A program made the translations under genes and the position numbers. Below are positions 39,713 to 48,004 of a DNA stretch of 64,000 bases, piece by piece. This stretch comes from Streptomyces sp. Je 1-369 (GTDB taxonomy: Bacteria > Actinomycetota > Actinomycetes > Streptomycetales > Streptomycetaceae): assembly GCF_026810505.1 (NCBI RefSeq), contig NZ_CP101750.1, positions 2,323,448-2,387,447 on the forward strand, read 5' to 3'. A model generated the notes under the pieces. The model saw nothing but the letters and a program-made list of their open reading frames with translations, was not told the DNA's origin and searched no databases. Each line of letters opens with the position of its first letter. Position 1 is the first letter of the stretch.

Positions 39713-40926
39713 CCCCTCCTGAGACGGCCCCCAAGACAGCGACTGCGCCCCTCACCGGCCTCCGCGTCCTCGACCTCGCCACGCTCTTCGCGGGCCCCCT
39801 CGCCGCCACGATGCTCGGCGACTTCGGCGCGGAGGTCATCAAGGTCGAACACCCCACGCGCCCCGACCCGTCGCGCGGCCACGGCCCCTCCAAGGACGGC
39901 GTCGGCCTGTGGTGGAAACTCCTCGGCCGCAACAAGCGCACGACGACCCTCGACCTGTCGGCACCCGGCGGCCGCGACACCCTCCTGCGCCTGGCCGCCA
40001 CCAGCGACGTGATCATCGAGAACTTCCGCCCCGGCACGCTGGAGAAGTGGGGCCTGGGCTGGGAGGAACTGAGTGCGGCCAACCCGCGCCTCGTCCTCGC
40101 CCGCGTCACCGGGTTCGGCCAGTTCGGCCCGTACTCGCGCCGCCCCGGCTTCGGCACACTCGCCGAGGCGATGAGCGGCTTCGCGGCGATCACGGGCGAG
40201 CCGGACGGGCCGCCGACCCTGCCGCCGTTCGGCCTCGCCGACTCGATCGCGGGCCTGGCGACGGCGTACGCGGTGATGACGGCCCTCGCGGCGCGCGACC
40301 GCACGGGCGAGGGCCAGGTCGTCGACATGGCGATCATCGAGCCGATCCTCACGGTCCTCGGCCCGCAGCCTCTCTGGTACGACCAGCTGGGCCACGTACA
40401 GCCCCGCACCGGCAACCGCTCCACCAACAACGCGCCCCGCAACACGTACCGCACGGCGGACGACAAGTGGGTCGCCGTCTCCACGTCGGCCCAGTCGATC
40501 GCGGAACGGCTCATGCGGCTGGTCGGGCGCCCCGACCTGATCGCGGAACCGTGGTTCGCGACGGGCGCGGACCGGGCCCGCCACGCGGACGTCCTCGACG
40601 GGGCGGTCGGCGCGTGGATCGCGCAGCACACCCGCGCCGAGGTGATCGAGGCCTTCGAGAAGGCGGAGGCGGCGGTCGCCCCCGTCCAGGACGTACGCGA
40701 CGTCATGACCGACCCTCAGTACGCGGCCCTCTCCACCCTCACCACGATCGACGACCCCGAACTCGGCCCCCTGCGCATGCAGAACGTCCTCTTCCGCCTC
40801 TCCGCGACCCCGGGCGCCATCCACTGGGCGGGCCGCCCCCACGGCGCCGACACGGAAGCGGTCCTCACAGAACTGGGCCTGACCCCCGACGAGATCACGA
40901 CCCTCCGCAAGGAGGGCACCCTGTGA
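39709..40926 (+). CDS. Class III CoA-transferase (CaiB/BaiF, formyl-CoA transferase type)
   Basis: A 405-residue family III CoA-transferase, which moves CoA between carboxylic acids through a covalent Asp anhydride. The N-terminal signature is LTGLRVLDLATLFAGPLAATMLGDFGAEVIKVE-like, with ENFRPG and NPRLV..VTGFG. The catalytic Asp is Asp178 in FGLADSIAG, matching the GDS(N/T)xG Asp of formyl-CoA transferase. The start ATG 39709 overlaps the kinase stop by 4 bp. It feeds a CitE-like lyase encoded next. A carboxylic acid released or formed in the pathway is presumably activated here; its identity is unknown. Confidence 0.93.
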   Translation: MTPPETAPKTATAPLTGLRVLDLATLFAGPLAATMLGDFGAEVIKVEHPTRPDPSRGHGPSKDGVGLWWKLLGRNKRTTTLDLSAPGGRDTLLRLAATSDVIIENFRPGTLEKWGLGWEELSAANPRLVLARVTGFGQFGPYSRRPGFGTLAEAMSGFAAITGEPDGPPTLPPFGLADSIAGLATAYAVMTALAARDRTGEGQVVDMAIIEPILTVLGPQPLWYDQLGHVQPRTGNRSTNNAPRNTYRTADDKWVAVSTSAQSIAERLMRLVGRPDLIAEPWFATGADRARHADVLDGAVGAWIAQHTRAEVIEAFEKAEAAVAPVQDVRDVMTDPQYAALSTLTTIDDPELGPLRMQNVLFRLSATPGAIHWAGRPHGADTEAVLTELGLTPDEITTLRKEGTL

Positions 40927-41771
40927 CCACCCCACTCGTCACCACCGCCGCCCCCCTCACCTGGCTCTACGCCCCCGGTGACCGCCCCGAAGTCGTCAGC
41001 AAGGCCCTCCTCGCGGGGGCCGACGCCGTGATCGTCGATCTGGAAGACGCCGTCGCCCCCGACCGCAAGGCGTACGCGAGGGCGGCGACCGCCGAGTTGC
41101 TGTCCTCGCCGCAGCCGCTGCCCGTCCACGTGCGTGTGAACGCCCTGGACGGGCCCCTCGCCGAGGACGATCTGCGCGCCGTCGCCCCGCTTCCCGGCGT
41201 GGCCGGGCTGCGTCTGCCCAAAGTGACCACCCGCGCCGAGGTCATCCGCGTCGCCGAACGCGCCGTCCCCGCCGACGGCGGCGCCCCCGCCCTGCACGCC
41301 CTCGTCGAGTCCGCGCTCGGCCTGGAGCACGCCTTCGCCATCGCCACGGCCCACCCCGCCCTGCGCGGCATCTCCCTCGGCGAGGCCGACCTCCGGGCGG
41401 ACCTGGGCGTACGCGACGACACCGGGCTCGACTGGGCCCGCTCCCGCGTCGTGGTCGCCGCACGGGCGGCAGGACTCGCGCCGCCCGCGCAGTCGGTCCA
41501 TCCGGACATCCGCGACCTGGCCGGTCTCGCCGCGTCCTGCTCCCGGGGCCGCGCCCTCGGCTTCCTGGGGCGCGCGGCGATCCACCCCCGCCAGCTCCCG
41601 GTGATCGAACGGGCCTACCTCCCCACCCCCGCGGAGATCGAGCGGGCGGAGGAGGTGACCAAGGCGGCCGCGACGGACGAGGGTGCCCTGGCCCTGCCGG
41701 ACGGCCGCTTCGTGGACAAGGCGGTGGTGGAGGGGGCGCGGCGGGTCCTCGCGCTGGCCCGCAGGAAATGA
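40923..41771 (+). CDS. HpcH/HpaI aldolase-citrate lyase family (CitE-like CoA-ester lyase)
   Basis: A 282-residue CitE-like enzyme, last in the operon, starting at GTG 40923 with a 4-bp overlap. The TIM-barrel motifs are the N-terminal LYAPGDRPEVV, the metal/CoA motif VIVDLEDAVAPDRK, the Glu of HALVESALGLEHA and the SLGEADLRADLG metal-binding loop, and the C-terminal FLGRAAIHPRQLPVIE. This family cleaves or condenses CoA esters such as (S)-citramalyl-CoA, malyl-CoA or HMG-CoA. With the CoA-transferase next to it, a transfer-then-cleave reaction is likely. The hydratase of the itaconate route is not present here, so that pathway is not simply assumed. Confidence 0.9.
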   Translation: MTTPLVTTAAPLTWLYAPGDRPEVVSKALLAGADAVIVDLEDAVAPDRKAYARAATAELLSSPQPLPVHVRVNALDGPLAEDDLRAVAPLPGVAGLRLPKVTTRAEVIRVAERAVPADGGAPALHALVESALGLEHAFAIATAHPALRGISLGEADLRADLGVRDDTGLDWARSRVVVAARAAGLAPPAQSVHPDIRDLAGLAASCSRGRALGFLGRAAIHPRQLPVIERAYLPTPAEIERAEEVTKAAATDEGALALPDGRFVDKAVVEGARRVLALARRK

Positions 41772-41797
41772 CCGTGCCGTGCCGTGGCCGGAGAGCG

Positions 41798-41835
41798 CGA
41801 AGGGCCGCCGGATCACACGACCCGGCGGCCCTTCG
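41798..41835. terminator. Bidirectional terminator between operon and lgt
   Basis: A perfect 14-bp stem CGAAGGGCCGCCGG / CCGGCGGCCCTTCG with a 10-base loop, between the convergent ends of the seven-gene operon (41771) and lgt (41854). Confidence 0.9.
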
Positions 41836-41853
41836 ACGTACGCCCGATGAGCG

Positions 41854-42822
41854 TCAGCTCTTCTTGGCCGACTCTGCTTCCTCGTCGGAGGCAGCGGCCT
41901 TCCCCTTCGAGGCGTCGGCGTCCTCAGCCTTACCGGCAGCCTTGTCCTCGGACTTCGTGAGCTTCGGGGATCCGGTGGCGCTCCCGGCGGCGTCCGGGGA
42001 CGACTCCTCCCCCGGCTCCACGATCTCCTCGCGCCCCGGGTGCTTCTTCGCCGACACGACCAGGTACGCGACCGCGAGCAGGAACACCACGATGGCGGTC
42101 CACACGTTCAGGCGCAGGCCGAGCACGTGGTGCGCGTCGTCGACCCGCATGTACTCGATCCAGCCGCGCCCCGCGCAGTACGCGGCGACGTACAGGGCGA
42201 ACGCCCGGCCGTGGCCGAGCTTGAAGCGGCGGTCGGCCCAGATGACCAGGACGGCGACGCCGATGCACCACAGCGACTCGTACAGGAACGTCGGGTGGTA
42301 CGTGCCGGGGACCCGGCCGTCCTCGGCCGACGTGATCTTGAGCGCCCAGGGCACGTCCGTGGACTTGCCGTACAGCTCCTGGTTGAACCAGTTGCCCCAG
42401 CGGCCGATGGCCTGGGCGAGGGCGATGCCGGGGGCCAGCGCGTCGGCCCAGGCCGGCAGCGGGATCCCGCGGCGGCGGCAGCCGATCCACGCGCCGACCG
42501 CGCCCAGCGCGATCGCGCCCCAGATGCCGAGGCCGCCCTCCCAGATCTTGAAGGCGTCCACCCAGTCACGGCCGTCGCTGAAGTACAGCTGGTAGTCCGT
42601 GATCACGTGGTAGAGGCGTCCGCCGACGAGGCCGAACGGCACGGCCCACACGGCGATGTCGGCCACGGTGCCTGACCGGCCCCCGCGAGCGATCCACCGC
42701 TTGTTGCCGAGCCAGACGGCTACGAAGACGCCGATGATGATGCAGAACGCGTAGCCGCGCAACGGGATGGGTCCGAGTTCGACCACACCGCGCGACGGAC
42801 TGGGAATGAAGGCAAGGTCCAT
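41854..42822 (-). CDS. lgt: Prolipoprotein diacylglyceryl transferase
   Basis: A 322-residue inner-membrane enzyme that transfers a diacylglyceryl group from phosphatidylglycerol to the lipobox Cys, needed for lipoproteins such as the sugar-binding protein in this window. The Lgt signature GRWGNWFNQELYG is at 140-152, the N-terminal GxxPLRGYAFCIIIG is typical, and about seven membrane helices can be seen. A charged Ala/Lys/Glu/Ser-rich tail of 60 residues follows, as in many actinobacterial Lgt. It is encoded downstream of the DsbA-like gene on the same strand, with 108 bases between. Confidence 0.96.
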   Translation of the reverse strand: MDLAFIPSPSRGVVELGPIPLRGYAFCIIIGVFVAVWLGNKRWIARGGRSGTVADIAVWAVPFGLVGGRLYHVITDYQLYFSDGRDWVDAFKIWEGGLGIWGAIALGAVGAWIGCRRRGIPLPAWADALAPGIALAQAIGRWGNWFNQELYGKSTDVPWALKITSAEDGRVPGTYHPTFLYESLWCIGVAVLVIWADRRFKLGHGRAFALYVAAYCAGRGWIEYMRVDDAHHVLGLRLNVWTAIVVFLLAVAYLVVSAKKHPGREEIVEPGEESSPDAAGSATGSPKLTKSEDKAAGKAEDADASKGKAAASDEEAESAKKS

Positions 42823-42930
42823 GACACGACCGACGCTACCGTGCCGGGCATCGGGGACGGCAACCGGTCCGGCTACGGGTCCATAACAGCCCGTGCCGTT
42901 CCGGTCGCCGCTCCGGTCGCCCTCGGCGCG

Positions 42931-43710
42931 TCAGTTCCGGTTCGCCTCTTCGACCTTCTGCTTCAGTTTCTGCGGCGACAGCGGGTTGTTCTGGTCCCCG
43001 AAGATGTCCTTGCCGTTGAGCCGCACCGTGGGCGTGCCCCGCAGCTTCGCGTCCTGGAACGCCTGGTTGGACTTGTCGACCCAGCTGTCGTGCTTGCCGT
43101 CCTCGACGCACTTCTTGAAGGAGTCGCCGTCCAGGCCGTCGACCTGCCCGGCGAGCTCGATCAGCTTGCTGTTCTTGCTGAACGCGTCGTCCGCTTCACC
43201 GGGCTGGTTCTTGAACAGCACGTCGTGGTACGGCAGGAACTTGCCCTCGTCCTGGGCGCAGGCCGCGGCGTTGGCCGCGCGCTTGGAGCCGCTGCCGCCC
43301 ATGTTCCCGTCGATCAGCGTGGCCAGGTGATACTCGACCTTGAGCTGCCCCTTGTCGGCGAGCTCGTGGATCGTCGAGCGATAGCCGTCCTCGAATCCCT
43401 TGCAGGCCGGGCAGCGGAAGTCCTCCCAGATGGTGAGGGTGGACTTGGCGCTCTTCTTGCCGACGGGGATCGCGGGCCCGTCCTTGTCGCTCGCCCCCTT
43501 GGGCGTGACCACCGGGCCCGCCGTGTCGCTCTTGTCGTCGCCGGAATTGGCGGCGAGCAGCCCCACCACGGCGGCGAGGCCGAGGACGCCGACCACCGCG
43601 GCGCCCACGATCAGTGCCCGGCGCTGCTTGTCGCGCGCCTTCTGCCGATCTCGCTCTTCCGCCAGCCGCTCACGGGCCGATCGTTTTCCCTCACGGTTCT
43701 TCTCGCTCAC
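42931..43710 (-). CDS. Membrane-anchored DsbA-like thioredoxin-domain protein
   Basis: A 259-residue protein with a basic cytoplasmic start, one membrane helix (about residues 32-54), and an extracytoplasmic DsbA-family thioredoxin domain with the active-site CPAC (Cys100-Cys103, in FRCPACKGF). A cis-Pro follows in RGTPTVRLNG. It likely forms or isomerises disulfides in exported proteins. GTG 43708-43710 (GVSEKN) has GGCGGGG upstream and fits; the longer frame to 43764 would pass through the trp terminator. Its start lies only 15 bases behind that terminator, so it probably depends on read-through from trpA or a promoter inside the hairpin region. Confidence 0.88.
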   Translation of the reverse strand: MSEKNREGKRSARERLAEERDRQKARDKQRRALIVGAAVVGVLGLAAVVGLLAANSGDDKSDTAGPVVTPKGASDKDGPAIPVGKKSAKSTLTIWEDFRCPACKGFEDGYRSTIHELADKGQLKVEYHLATLIDGNMGGSGSKRAANAAACAQDEGKFLPYHDVLFKNQPGEADDAFSKNSKLIELAGQVDGLDGDSFKKCVEDGKHDSWVDKSNQAFQDAKLRGTPTVRLNGKDIFGDQNNPLSPQKLKQKVEEANRN

Positions 43711-43724
43711 ACCCCGCCAAACGA

Positions 43725-43754
43725 ACCGGGGAGGCACGAGCGTGCCTCCCCGGT
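43725..43754 (-). terminator. Terminator of the trpCMBA operon
   Basis: ACCGGGGAGGCAC pairs with GTGCCTCCCCGGT around a 4-base loop (GAGC), 20 bases past the trpA stop. It sits directly before the DsbA-like gene on the same strand. Confidence 0.85.
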
Positions 43755-43773
43755 CCAGGTCCACCCGTACGAG

Positions 43774-44589
43774 TTACGCCTTGCCGCGGACCCCGTCCGC
43801 GAGCTCACCGGCGAGCGCGCGCACGGCGGCGAGCCCGGCGGCCTCGTCCGGCGCGTCGAGCATCCGCTGCACGAACGCGGAGCCGACGATCACTCCGTCG
43901 GCGAAGCCCGCGACCTCGACGGCCTGGCGCGCGTTGGAGACGCCGAGGCCGACGCAGACCGGCAGTTCGGTGGTGGCCTTGGTGCGCCGCACCAGGTCCT
44001 GCGCCTGTGCGCCCACCGATTCACGGGTGCCGGTGACGCCCATCAGGGACGCCGCGTAGACGAAGCCGGAGCCCGCCGCGGTGATCGTGGCGAGCCGCTC
44101 GTCCTTGCTGCTCGGCGCGACGACGAAGACCGTCGCCAGGTCGTGCTTCTCGGCGTGCTCCCGCCACAGCGCGGACTCCTGGACGGGCAGGTCCGGCAGG
44201 ATGCAGCCCGCGCCGCCCGCCTCGGCGAGCTCGGCGGTGAAGCGCTCCACTCCGTAGCGGTCGATCGGGTTCCAGTACGTCATGACGAGCACCGGCTTGC
44301 CGGTCGCCGCGTGGGCCTCGCGGACGGTGCGCATGACGTCGCGGATCTTGAGGCCGCCGCGCAGCGCGATGTCGTCGGCGGTCTGGATGACCGGGCCGTC
44401 GAGCACCGGGTCGGAGTGCGGCAGGCCGACCTCGACGACGTCGGCGCCGCCTTCGAAGACCGCCTTGACGGCCGCGATGCCGCCGTCGACGGTCGGGAAA
44501 CCCGCGGGCAGGTAGGCGATGAGGGCGGCGCGGCCCTCGGCCTTGGCGCCGGCGAGGGCGTCGTTCAACAGCTGGATGTTGCCGCTCAC
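43774..44589 (-). CDS. trpA: Tryptophan synthase alpha subunit
   Basis: A 271-residue TrpA, which cleaves indole-3-glycerol phosphate to indole and glyceraldehyde-3-phosphate and passes indole through a tunnel to TrpB. The catalytic Glu and Asp are in [19 protein letters not shown]; the loop [10 protein letters not shown] and the phosphate-binding [10 protein letters not shown] and [13 protein letters not shown] are normal. The start is GTG at 44587-44589, whose GTGA overlaps the trpB stop by 4 bp. A larger apparent frame spanning trpB and trpA is an artefact of the other reading, not a fusion. Confidence 0.97.
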   Translation of the reverse strand: MSGNIQLLNDALAGAKAEGRAALIAYLPAGFPTVDGGIAAVKAVFEGGADVVEVGLPHSDPVLDGPVIQTADDIALRGGLKIRDVMRTVREAHAATGKPVLVMTYWNPIDRYGVERFTAELAEAGGAGCILPDLPVQESALWREHAEKHDLATVFVVAPSSKDERLATITAAGSGFVYAASLMGVTGTRESVGAQAQDLVRRTKATTELPVCVGLGVSNARQAVEVAGFADGVIVGSAFVQRMLDAPDEAAGLAAVRALAGELADGVRGKA

Positions 44590-45872
44590 TTGGCGTCCCC
44601 CTCGATCTCCGCGCCGGTGCCGGGCTCGTCGGCCTCGACGACGGCGTCCGTGTCGTACAGGCCGAAGTAGCGTGCGGCCGTGTCCATGTCCTTGTCGCCG
44701 CGCCCCGACAGGTTGACGACGATCAGGCCGTCCTTGCCGAGCTCCTTGCCGACGTCCAGGGCTCCGGCGAGGGCGTGGGCGCTCTCGATGGCCGGGATGA
44801 TGCCCTCGGTGCGCGACAGGAGGCGCAGGGCCTGCATCGCGGCGTCGTCGGTGACCGCGCGGTACTCGCCGCGGCCGCTGTCCTTGAGGTAGGCGTGCTC
44901 GGGGCCGATGCCGGGGTAGTCGAGTCCCGCGGAGATCGAGTAGGGCTCGGTGATCTGGCCCTCCTCGTCCTGGAGGACGTACGACCGCGACCCGTGCAGG
45001 ATGCCGGGCTCGCCCGCGGTCAGGGTGGCGGCGTGCTCGCCGGTCTCCACGCCGTGCCCCGCGGGCTCGCAGCCGATGAGGCGTACGTCCGCGTCGGGGA
45101 TGAAGGCGTGGAAGAGGCCGATGGCGTTGGAGCCGCCGCCGACGCAGGCGACGGCGGCGTCGGGCAGGCGTCCGGCGCGCTCCAGGATCTGCCGCCTGGC
45201 CTCGACGCCGATGACGCGGTGGAAGTCGCGCACCATGGCGGGGAAGGGGTGCGGTCCCGCCACGGTCCCGAAGAGGTAGTGGGTGCGGTCGACGTTGGCG
45301 ACCCAGTCGCGGAACGCCTCGTTGATGGCGTCCTTGAGGGTGCGGCTGCCGGACTTCACGGCGACGACCTCGGCGCCGAGCATCCGCATGCGGGCCACGT
45401 TCAGGGCCTGGCGCTCGGTGTCGATCTCGCCCATGTAGATGGTGCATTCGAGGCCGAAGAGCGCGCAGGCGGTGGCCGTGGCGACGCCGTGCTGTCCCGC
45501 GCCGGTCTCGGCGATGACACGGGTCTTGCCCATGCGCTTGGTGAGCAGGGCCTGGCCGAGCACGTTGTTGATCTTGTGCGAGCCGGTGTGGTTCAGGTCC
45601 TCGCGCTTGAGGAAGATACGGGCGCCGCCGGCGTGCGTGGCGAAGCGGGGCACCTCGGTGAGGCTGCTGGGCCTGCCGGTGTAGTGGACGAGCAGGTCGT
45701 CGAGCTCGGCGGCGAAGGCGGGGTCGCTCTTGGCCTTGTCGTACTCGACGGCGACCTCGTCCACGGCGGCGACGAGGGCCTCCGGGATGAACTTGCCGCC
45801 GTACGCGCCGAAGTAGCCTTCGGCGCTGGGAATCCGACCCTCCGGGTCGGGGATGAAGTACTCACTGGGCAT
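44586..45872 (-). CDS. trpB: Tryptophan synthase beta subunit
   Basis: A 428-residue TrpB that condenses indole with serine using PLP. The PLP lysine is in [14 protein letters not shown]; the phosphate-binding [11 protein letters not shown] and the catalytic Glu of AETGAGQHG are intact. The N-terminus [16 protein letters not shown] is typical. It starts with ATG 45870-45872, 137 bases after the small trpM gene; the gap holds a common Streptomyces repeat. It overlaps trpA by 4 bp. Confidence 0.97.
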   Translation of the reverse strand: MPSEYFIPDPEGRIPSAEGYFGAYGGKFIPEALVAAVDEVAVEYDKAKSDPAFAAELDDLLVHYTGRPSSLTEVPRFATHAGGARIFLKREDLNHTGSHKINNVLGQALLTKRMGKTRVIAETGAGQHGVATATACALFGLECTIYMGEIDTERQALNVARMRMLGAEVVAVKSGSRTLKDAINEAFRDWVANVDRTHYLFGTVAGPHPFPAMVRDFHRVIGVEARRQILERAGRLPDAAVACVGGGSNAIGLFHAFIPDADVRLIGCEPAGHGVETGEHAATLTAGEPGILHGSRSYVLQDEEGQITEPYSISAGLDYPGIGPEHAYLKDSGRGEYRAVTDDAAMQALRLLSRTEGIIPAIESAHALAGALDVGKELGKDGLIVVNLSGRGDKDMDTAARYFGLYDTDAVVEADEPGTGAEIEGDAK

Positions 45873-45912
45873 GACAGATCCTTGTCAGAGCTGACGATGA
45901 GAACGGGTACCG

Positions 45913-45955
45913 GCGCGCCCTTCAGGGGCGCGGGGAACTGCGCGACAAGCCCAAG
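45913..45955. repeat. Streptomyces intergenic repeat between trpM and trpB
   Basis: The stretch CGGCGCGCCCTTCAGGGGCG, then CGGGGAACTGCGCGACAAGCC, matches the well-known high-copy Streptomyces element (AGGGGCGCGGGGAACTGCGCGAC type). It contains a short hairpin CGCGCCC/GGGCGCG. It lies inside the trp operon, between trpM and trpB, so it would be transcribed. Recognition rests on memory of the motif. Confidence 0.7.
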
Positions 45956-46009
45956 ACGGGCCGCGGTCGCGGCGAAACCCTGGCCGACAACGGCGCGGGT
46001 CTCTTCAGT

Positions 46010-46156
46010 TCAGGCGCCGCCCTGCCATCGCATCCCGGGAATCTGGCCGGGCTCAGAGCCGATGTGGTACCGCACCCGCCGGCCCCGCACGCGCCGCGCG
46101 GGCGCCCGGCAGCCGCGGGGGCGGCAGCCGGGTGCGAGGCGGGCGGAGATCGGCAT
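46010..46156 (-). CDS. trpM: Small basic protein of the trp operon (TrpM-like)
   Basis: A 48-residue frame between trpC and trpB in the place of Streptomyces trpM (SCO2038 in S. coelicolor), which affects tryptophan synthesis and development. The C-terminal end VRYHIGSEPGQIPGMRWQGG is the conserved-looking part; the N-terminal half is Arg/Pro-rich. The ATG at 46154-46156 lies 9 bases after the trpC stop, and GGACGGAG lies about 12 bases before it. The start and the identity by position are likely but not proven. Confidence 0.6.
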   Translation of the reverse strand: MPISARLAPGCRPRGCRAPARRVRGRRVRYHIGSEPGQIPGMRWQGGA

Positions 46157-46164
46157 GGGGAGGG

Positions 46165-46974
46165 TCAGCTCCGTCCGTGCCGGAGCGCCGGGTGCGTGCC
46201 CGCCGCGACGAGGTCGGAGACCGCACCCTTCGGGTCGCGGCCGGTGACCAGGGACTCGCCCACGAGCACCGCGTCGGCGCCCGCGTTGGCGAACGCGATG
46301 AGGTCGTGCGGCCCGCGCACACCCGACTCGGCGATCTTGACGACGTCGTCCGGCAACTCGGTGGCGACGCGCTCGAAGGTGGAGCGGTCGACGTTGAGGG
46401 TCTTGAGGTCGCGGTTGTTGACGCCGATGACCCGGGCGCCCGCGTCGACGGCGCGCTCGGCCTCGTCCTCGTCGTGGACCTCGACGATCGGCGTGAGGCC
46501 GATCGACTCGGCGCGCTCGATGAGGGACTCCAGGGCGGGCTGCTCCAGGGCGGCCACGATCAGCAGGGCGAGGTCGGCGCCGTACGCCCTGGCCTCCCAC
46601 AGCTGGTACGAGGTGACGATGAAGTCCTTGCGCAGCACCGGGATGTCGACCTTGGCGCGGACGGCCTCCAGGTCGGCGAGCGAGCCGCCGAAGCGGCGCC
46701 CCTCGGTGAGCACGGAGATGACGGCGGCGCCGCCCGCTTCGTAGTCGGCGGCGAGACCAGCCGGGTCGGCGATCGCGGCGAGCGCGCCCTTGGAGGGGCT
46801 GGAGCGCTTCACCTCGCAGATGACCTTGACGCCGTCGCCGCGCAGGGCCGCCGCGCCGTCCTTGGCCGCGGGAGCCTTGGCCGCACGCTCCTTGAGCTCG
46901 TCGAGGCTGACGCGTGCCTGCCGCTCCGCGAGGTCGGCACGGACTCCGTCGATGATCTCGTCGAGCACACTCAC
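46165..46974 (-). CDS. trpC: Indole-3-glycerol-phosphate synthase
   Basis: A 269-residue TIM-barrel enzyme that closes the indole ring from CdRP. The catalytic Lys is in [13 protein letters not shown]; a second conserved Lys is in VLRKDFIV; the phosphate-binding ends include [16 protein letters not shown] and [12 protein letters not shown]. The start GTG 46972-46974 has GGAAGGGGG nine bases upstream; the frame runs on to 47058 without a ribosome site. It heads trpC-trpM-trpB-trpA. A hairpin before it (47063-47096) separates it from the DUF2752 gene, so its promoter is in the 90 bases between. Confidence 0.97.
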   Translation of the reverse strand: MSVLDEIIDGVRADLAERQARVSLDELKERAAKAPAAKDGAAALRGDGVKVICEVKRSSPSKGALAAIADPAGLAADYEAGGAAVISVLTEGRRFGGSLADLEAVRAKVDIPVLRKDFIVTSYQLWEARAYGADLALLIVAALEQPALESLIERAESIGLTPIVEVHDEDEAERAVDAGARVIGVNNRDLKTLNVDRSTFERVATELPDDVVKIAESGVRGPHDLIAFANAGADAVLVGESLVTGRDPKGAVSDLVAAGTHPALRHGRS

Positions 46975-47062
46975 GCGAGCGGCCCCCTTCCTGACGGTTG
47001 AGCTGACGTTCAAGCTGGTCACTGCGATGGTATCCGCCGGAGGGCGAAGGGCTCGCATCCGG

Positions 47063-47096
47063 TTGACGCCCGTCCCACGACCTGGACAGGCGTCAA
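47063..47096 (-). terminator. Terminator between DUF2752 gene and trpC
   Basis: TTGACGCC then GTCC pair with GGAC then GGCGTCAA, with one C/A mismatch and an 8-base loop, 17 bases after the DUF2752 stop. It indicates that the trpC operon starts its own transcript. Confidence 0.75.
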
Positions 47097-47113
47097 GCCC
47101 GCTGCCTGCGGTT

Positions 47114-47539
47114 TCAGGGATGCAGCCATGACCCGAACGGCAGATTGCGCGTCAGGGTGAAAACCGTCACGAGGGCGCCGACGCCCCACAGCTGAGCCGT
47201 CCCCAGCGCGATCCGCAAGGGCCGCCCGCGCACCGTGCGGATCACCCACACGGTCCACAGCGCGGCGAAGAGGACGTACCCGGCGACGGCGAGCGCGTTG
47301 GCGCCGAGGGCCGTCGTGAGGTCGCCGTGGATGAAGGCGTGCGCGCTGCGCAGGCCGCCGCAGCCGGGGCAGTAGATGCCGGTGAGGCGCAGCAGCGGGC
47401 AGGCGGGGTAGTGGCCGGGTTCGTTCGGGTCGACGGCGCCGACGTAGGCGAAGGCTCCGGCGACCGAGGCGAGCAGGCCCGCGGGGACGAGCAGACGGGT
47501 CAGGAGGGCGGGCGCGGCGCTCCCGGGTTCGGCGGTCAC
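47114..47539 (-). CDS. DUF2752 membrane protein
   Basis: A small membrane protein of about 141 residues (start taken at GTG 47537-47539; the frame is open to 47647). It carries the DUF2752 signature [23 protein letters not shown], with the conserved CPGCGGLR motif, and about four membrane helices. Function is unknown in the family. It sits between the trp genes and a HGxxPAAW protein gene, with hairpins on both sides, so it is probably its own transcription unit. The two Cys pairs could bind a metal or form a disulfide on the outside. Confidence 0.8.
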   Translation of the reverse strand: MTAEPGSAAPALLTRLLVPAGLLASVAGAFAYVGAVDPNEPGHYPACPLLRLTGIYCPGCGGLRSAHAFIHGDLTTALGANALAVAGYVLFAALWTVWVIRTVRGRPLRIALGTAQLWGVGALVTVFTLTRNLPFGSWLHP

Positions 47540-47604
47540 CCGTGCATTGTGCCGCGTGGCCGGGCGCGTCGCCCGGTGGCCCGCCCGGAGAGTCCGCATG
47601 CGGA

Positions 47605-47637
47605 AGAGGCGGCCCCGGCACCTGCCGGACCGCCTCT
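47605..47637 (-). terminator. Terminator after the HGxxPAAW gene
   Basis: AGAGGCGG then CCGGC pair with GCCGG then CCGCCTCT, with a small internal bulge and a 4-base loop (ACCT), 34 bases past the stop at 47671. Confidence 0.75.
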
Positions 47638-47670
47638 CGTCACCCACCTCGTACGGCTCGTACGGCGCGG

Positions 47671-47895
47671 TCAGCTCCGGGCGCTCGCCGCCTGGCGGTG
47701 CGGACGCTTCTCCTGGCCGAGGCCCGCGAGGCGCATGGCGCCGCCCACGGCAGCACCGATGAGGGTGAGCGCGATGCCTGCCCAGAAGCCGGGCACGTTG
47801 GCCATCACCATGAAGACGCCCGCGACGCAGAATCCGACGAAGGCGATGATGGAACCGGTCCAGGCAGCCGGGGTGTGTCCGTGGCCGTGCGCCAT
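47671..47895 (-). CDS. HGxxPAAW-motif membrane protein
   Basis: A 74-residue membrane protein starting MAHGHGHTPAAW, the HGxxPAAW motif of a small actinobacterial family found in trp loci. Two membrane helices follow (IIAFVGFCVAGVFMVMA and GIALTLIGAAVGGAMRLA), then a basic tail. AAGGAG stands seven bases before the ATG at 47893-47895; the longer frame to 47967 is not needed. It lies downstream of the Trp-associated TIGR02234-type gene and is probably cotranscribed with trpE. Function unknown. Confidence 0.88.
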   Translation of the reverse strand: MAHGHGHTPAAWTGSIIAFVGFCVAGVFMVMANVPGFWAGIALTLIGAAVGGAMRLAGLGQEKRPHRQAASARS

Positions 47896-48004
47896 GAAAG
47901 TGCTCCTTGTTGCTGTGTGCGCGGCGGTTGCTGGGGAGCCCGCCGCGCTGCGGACGCTCGCTGTCATTGTCCCGTACCCGCGCGTATGCCCCGAGCGCGG
48001 GGGG

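Noticed and set aside
43774-45447. Apparent TrpB-TrpA fusion
   Set aside because: The upstream part of the frame is out of register with trpB; trpA has its own GTG start overlapping the trpB stop by 4 bp.
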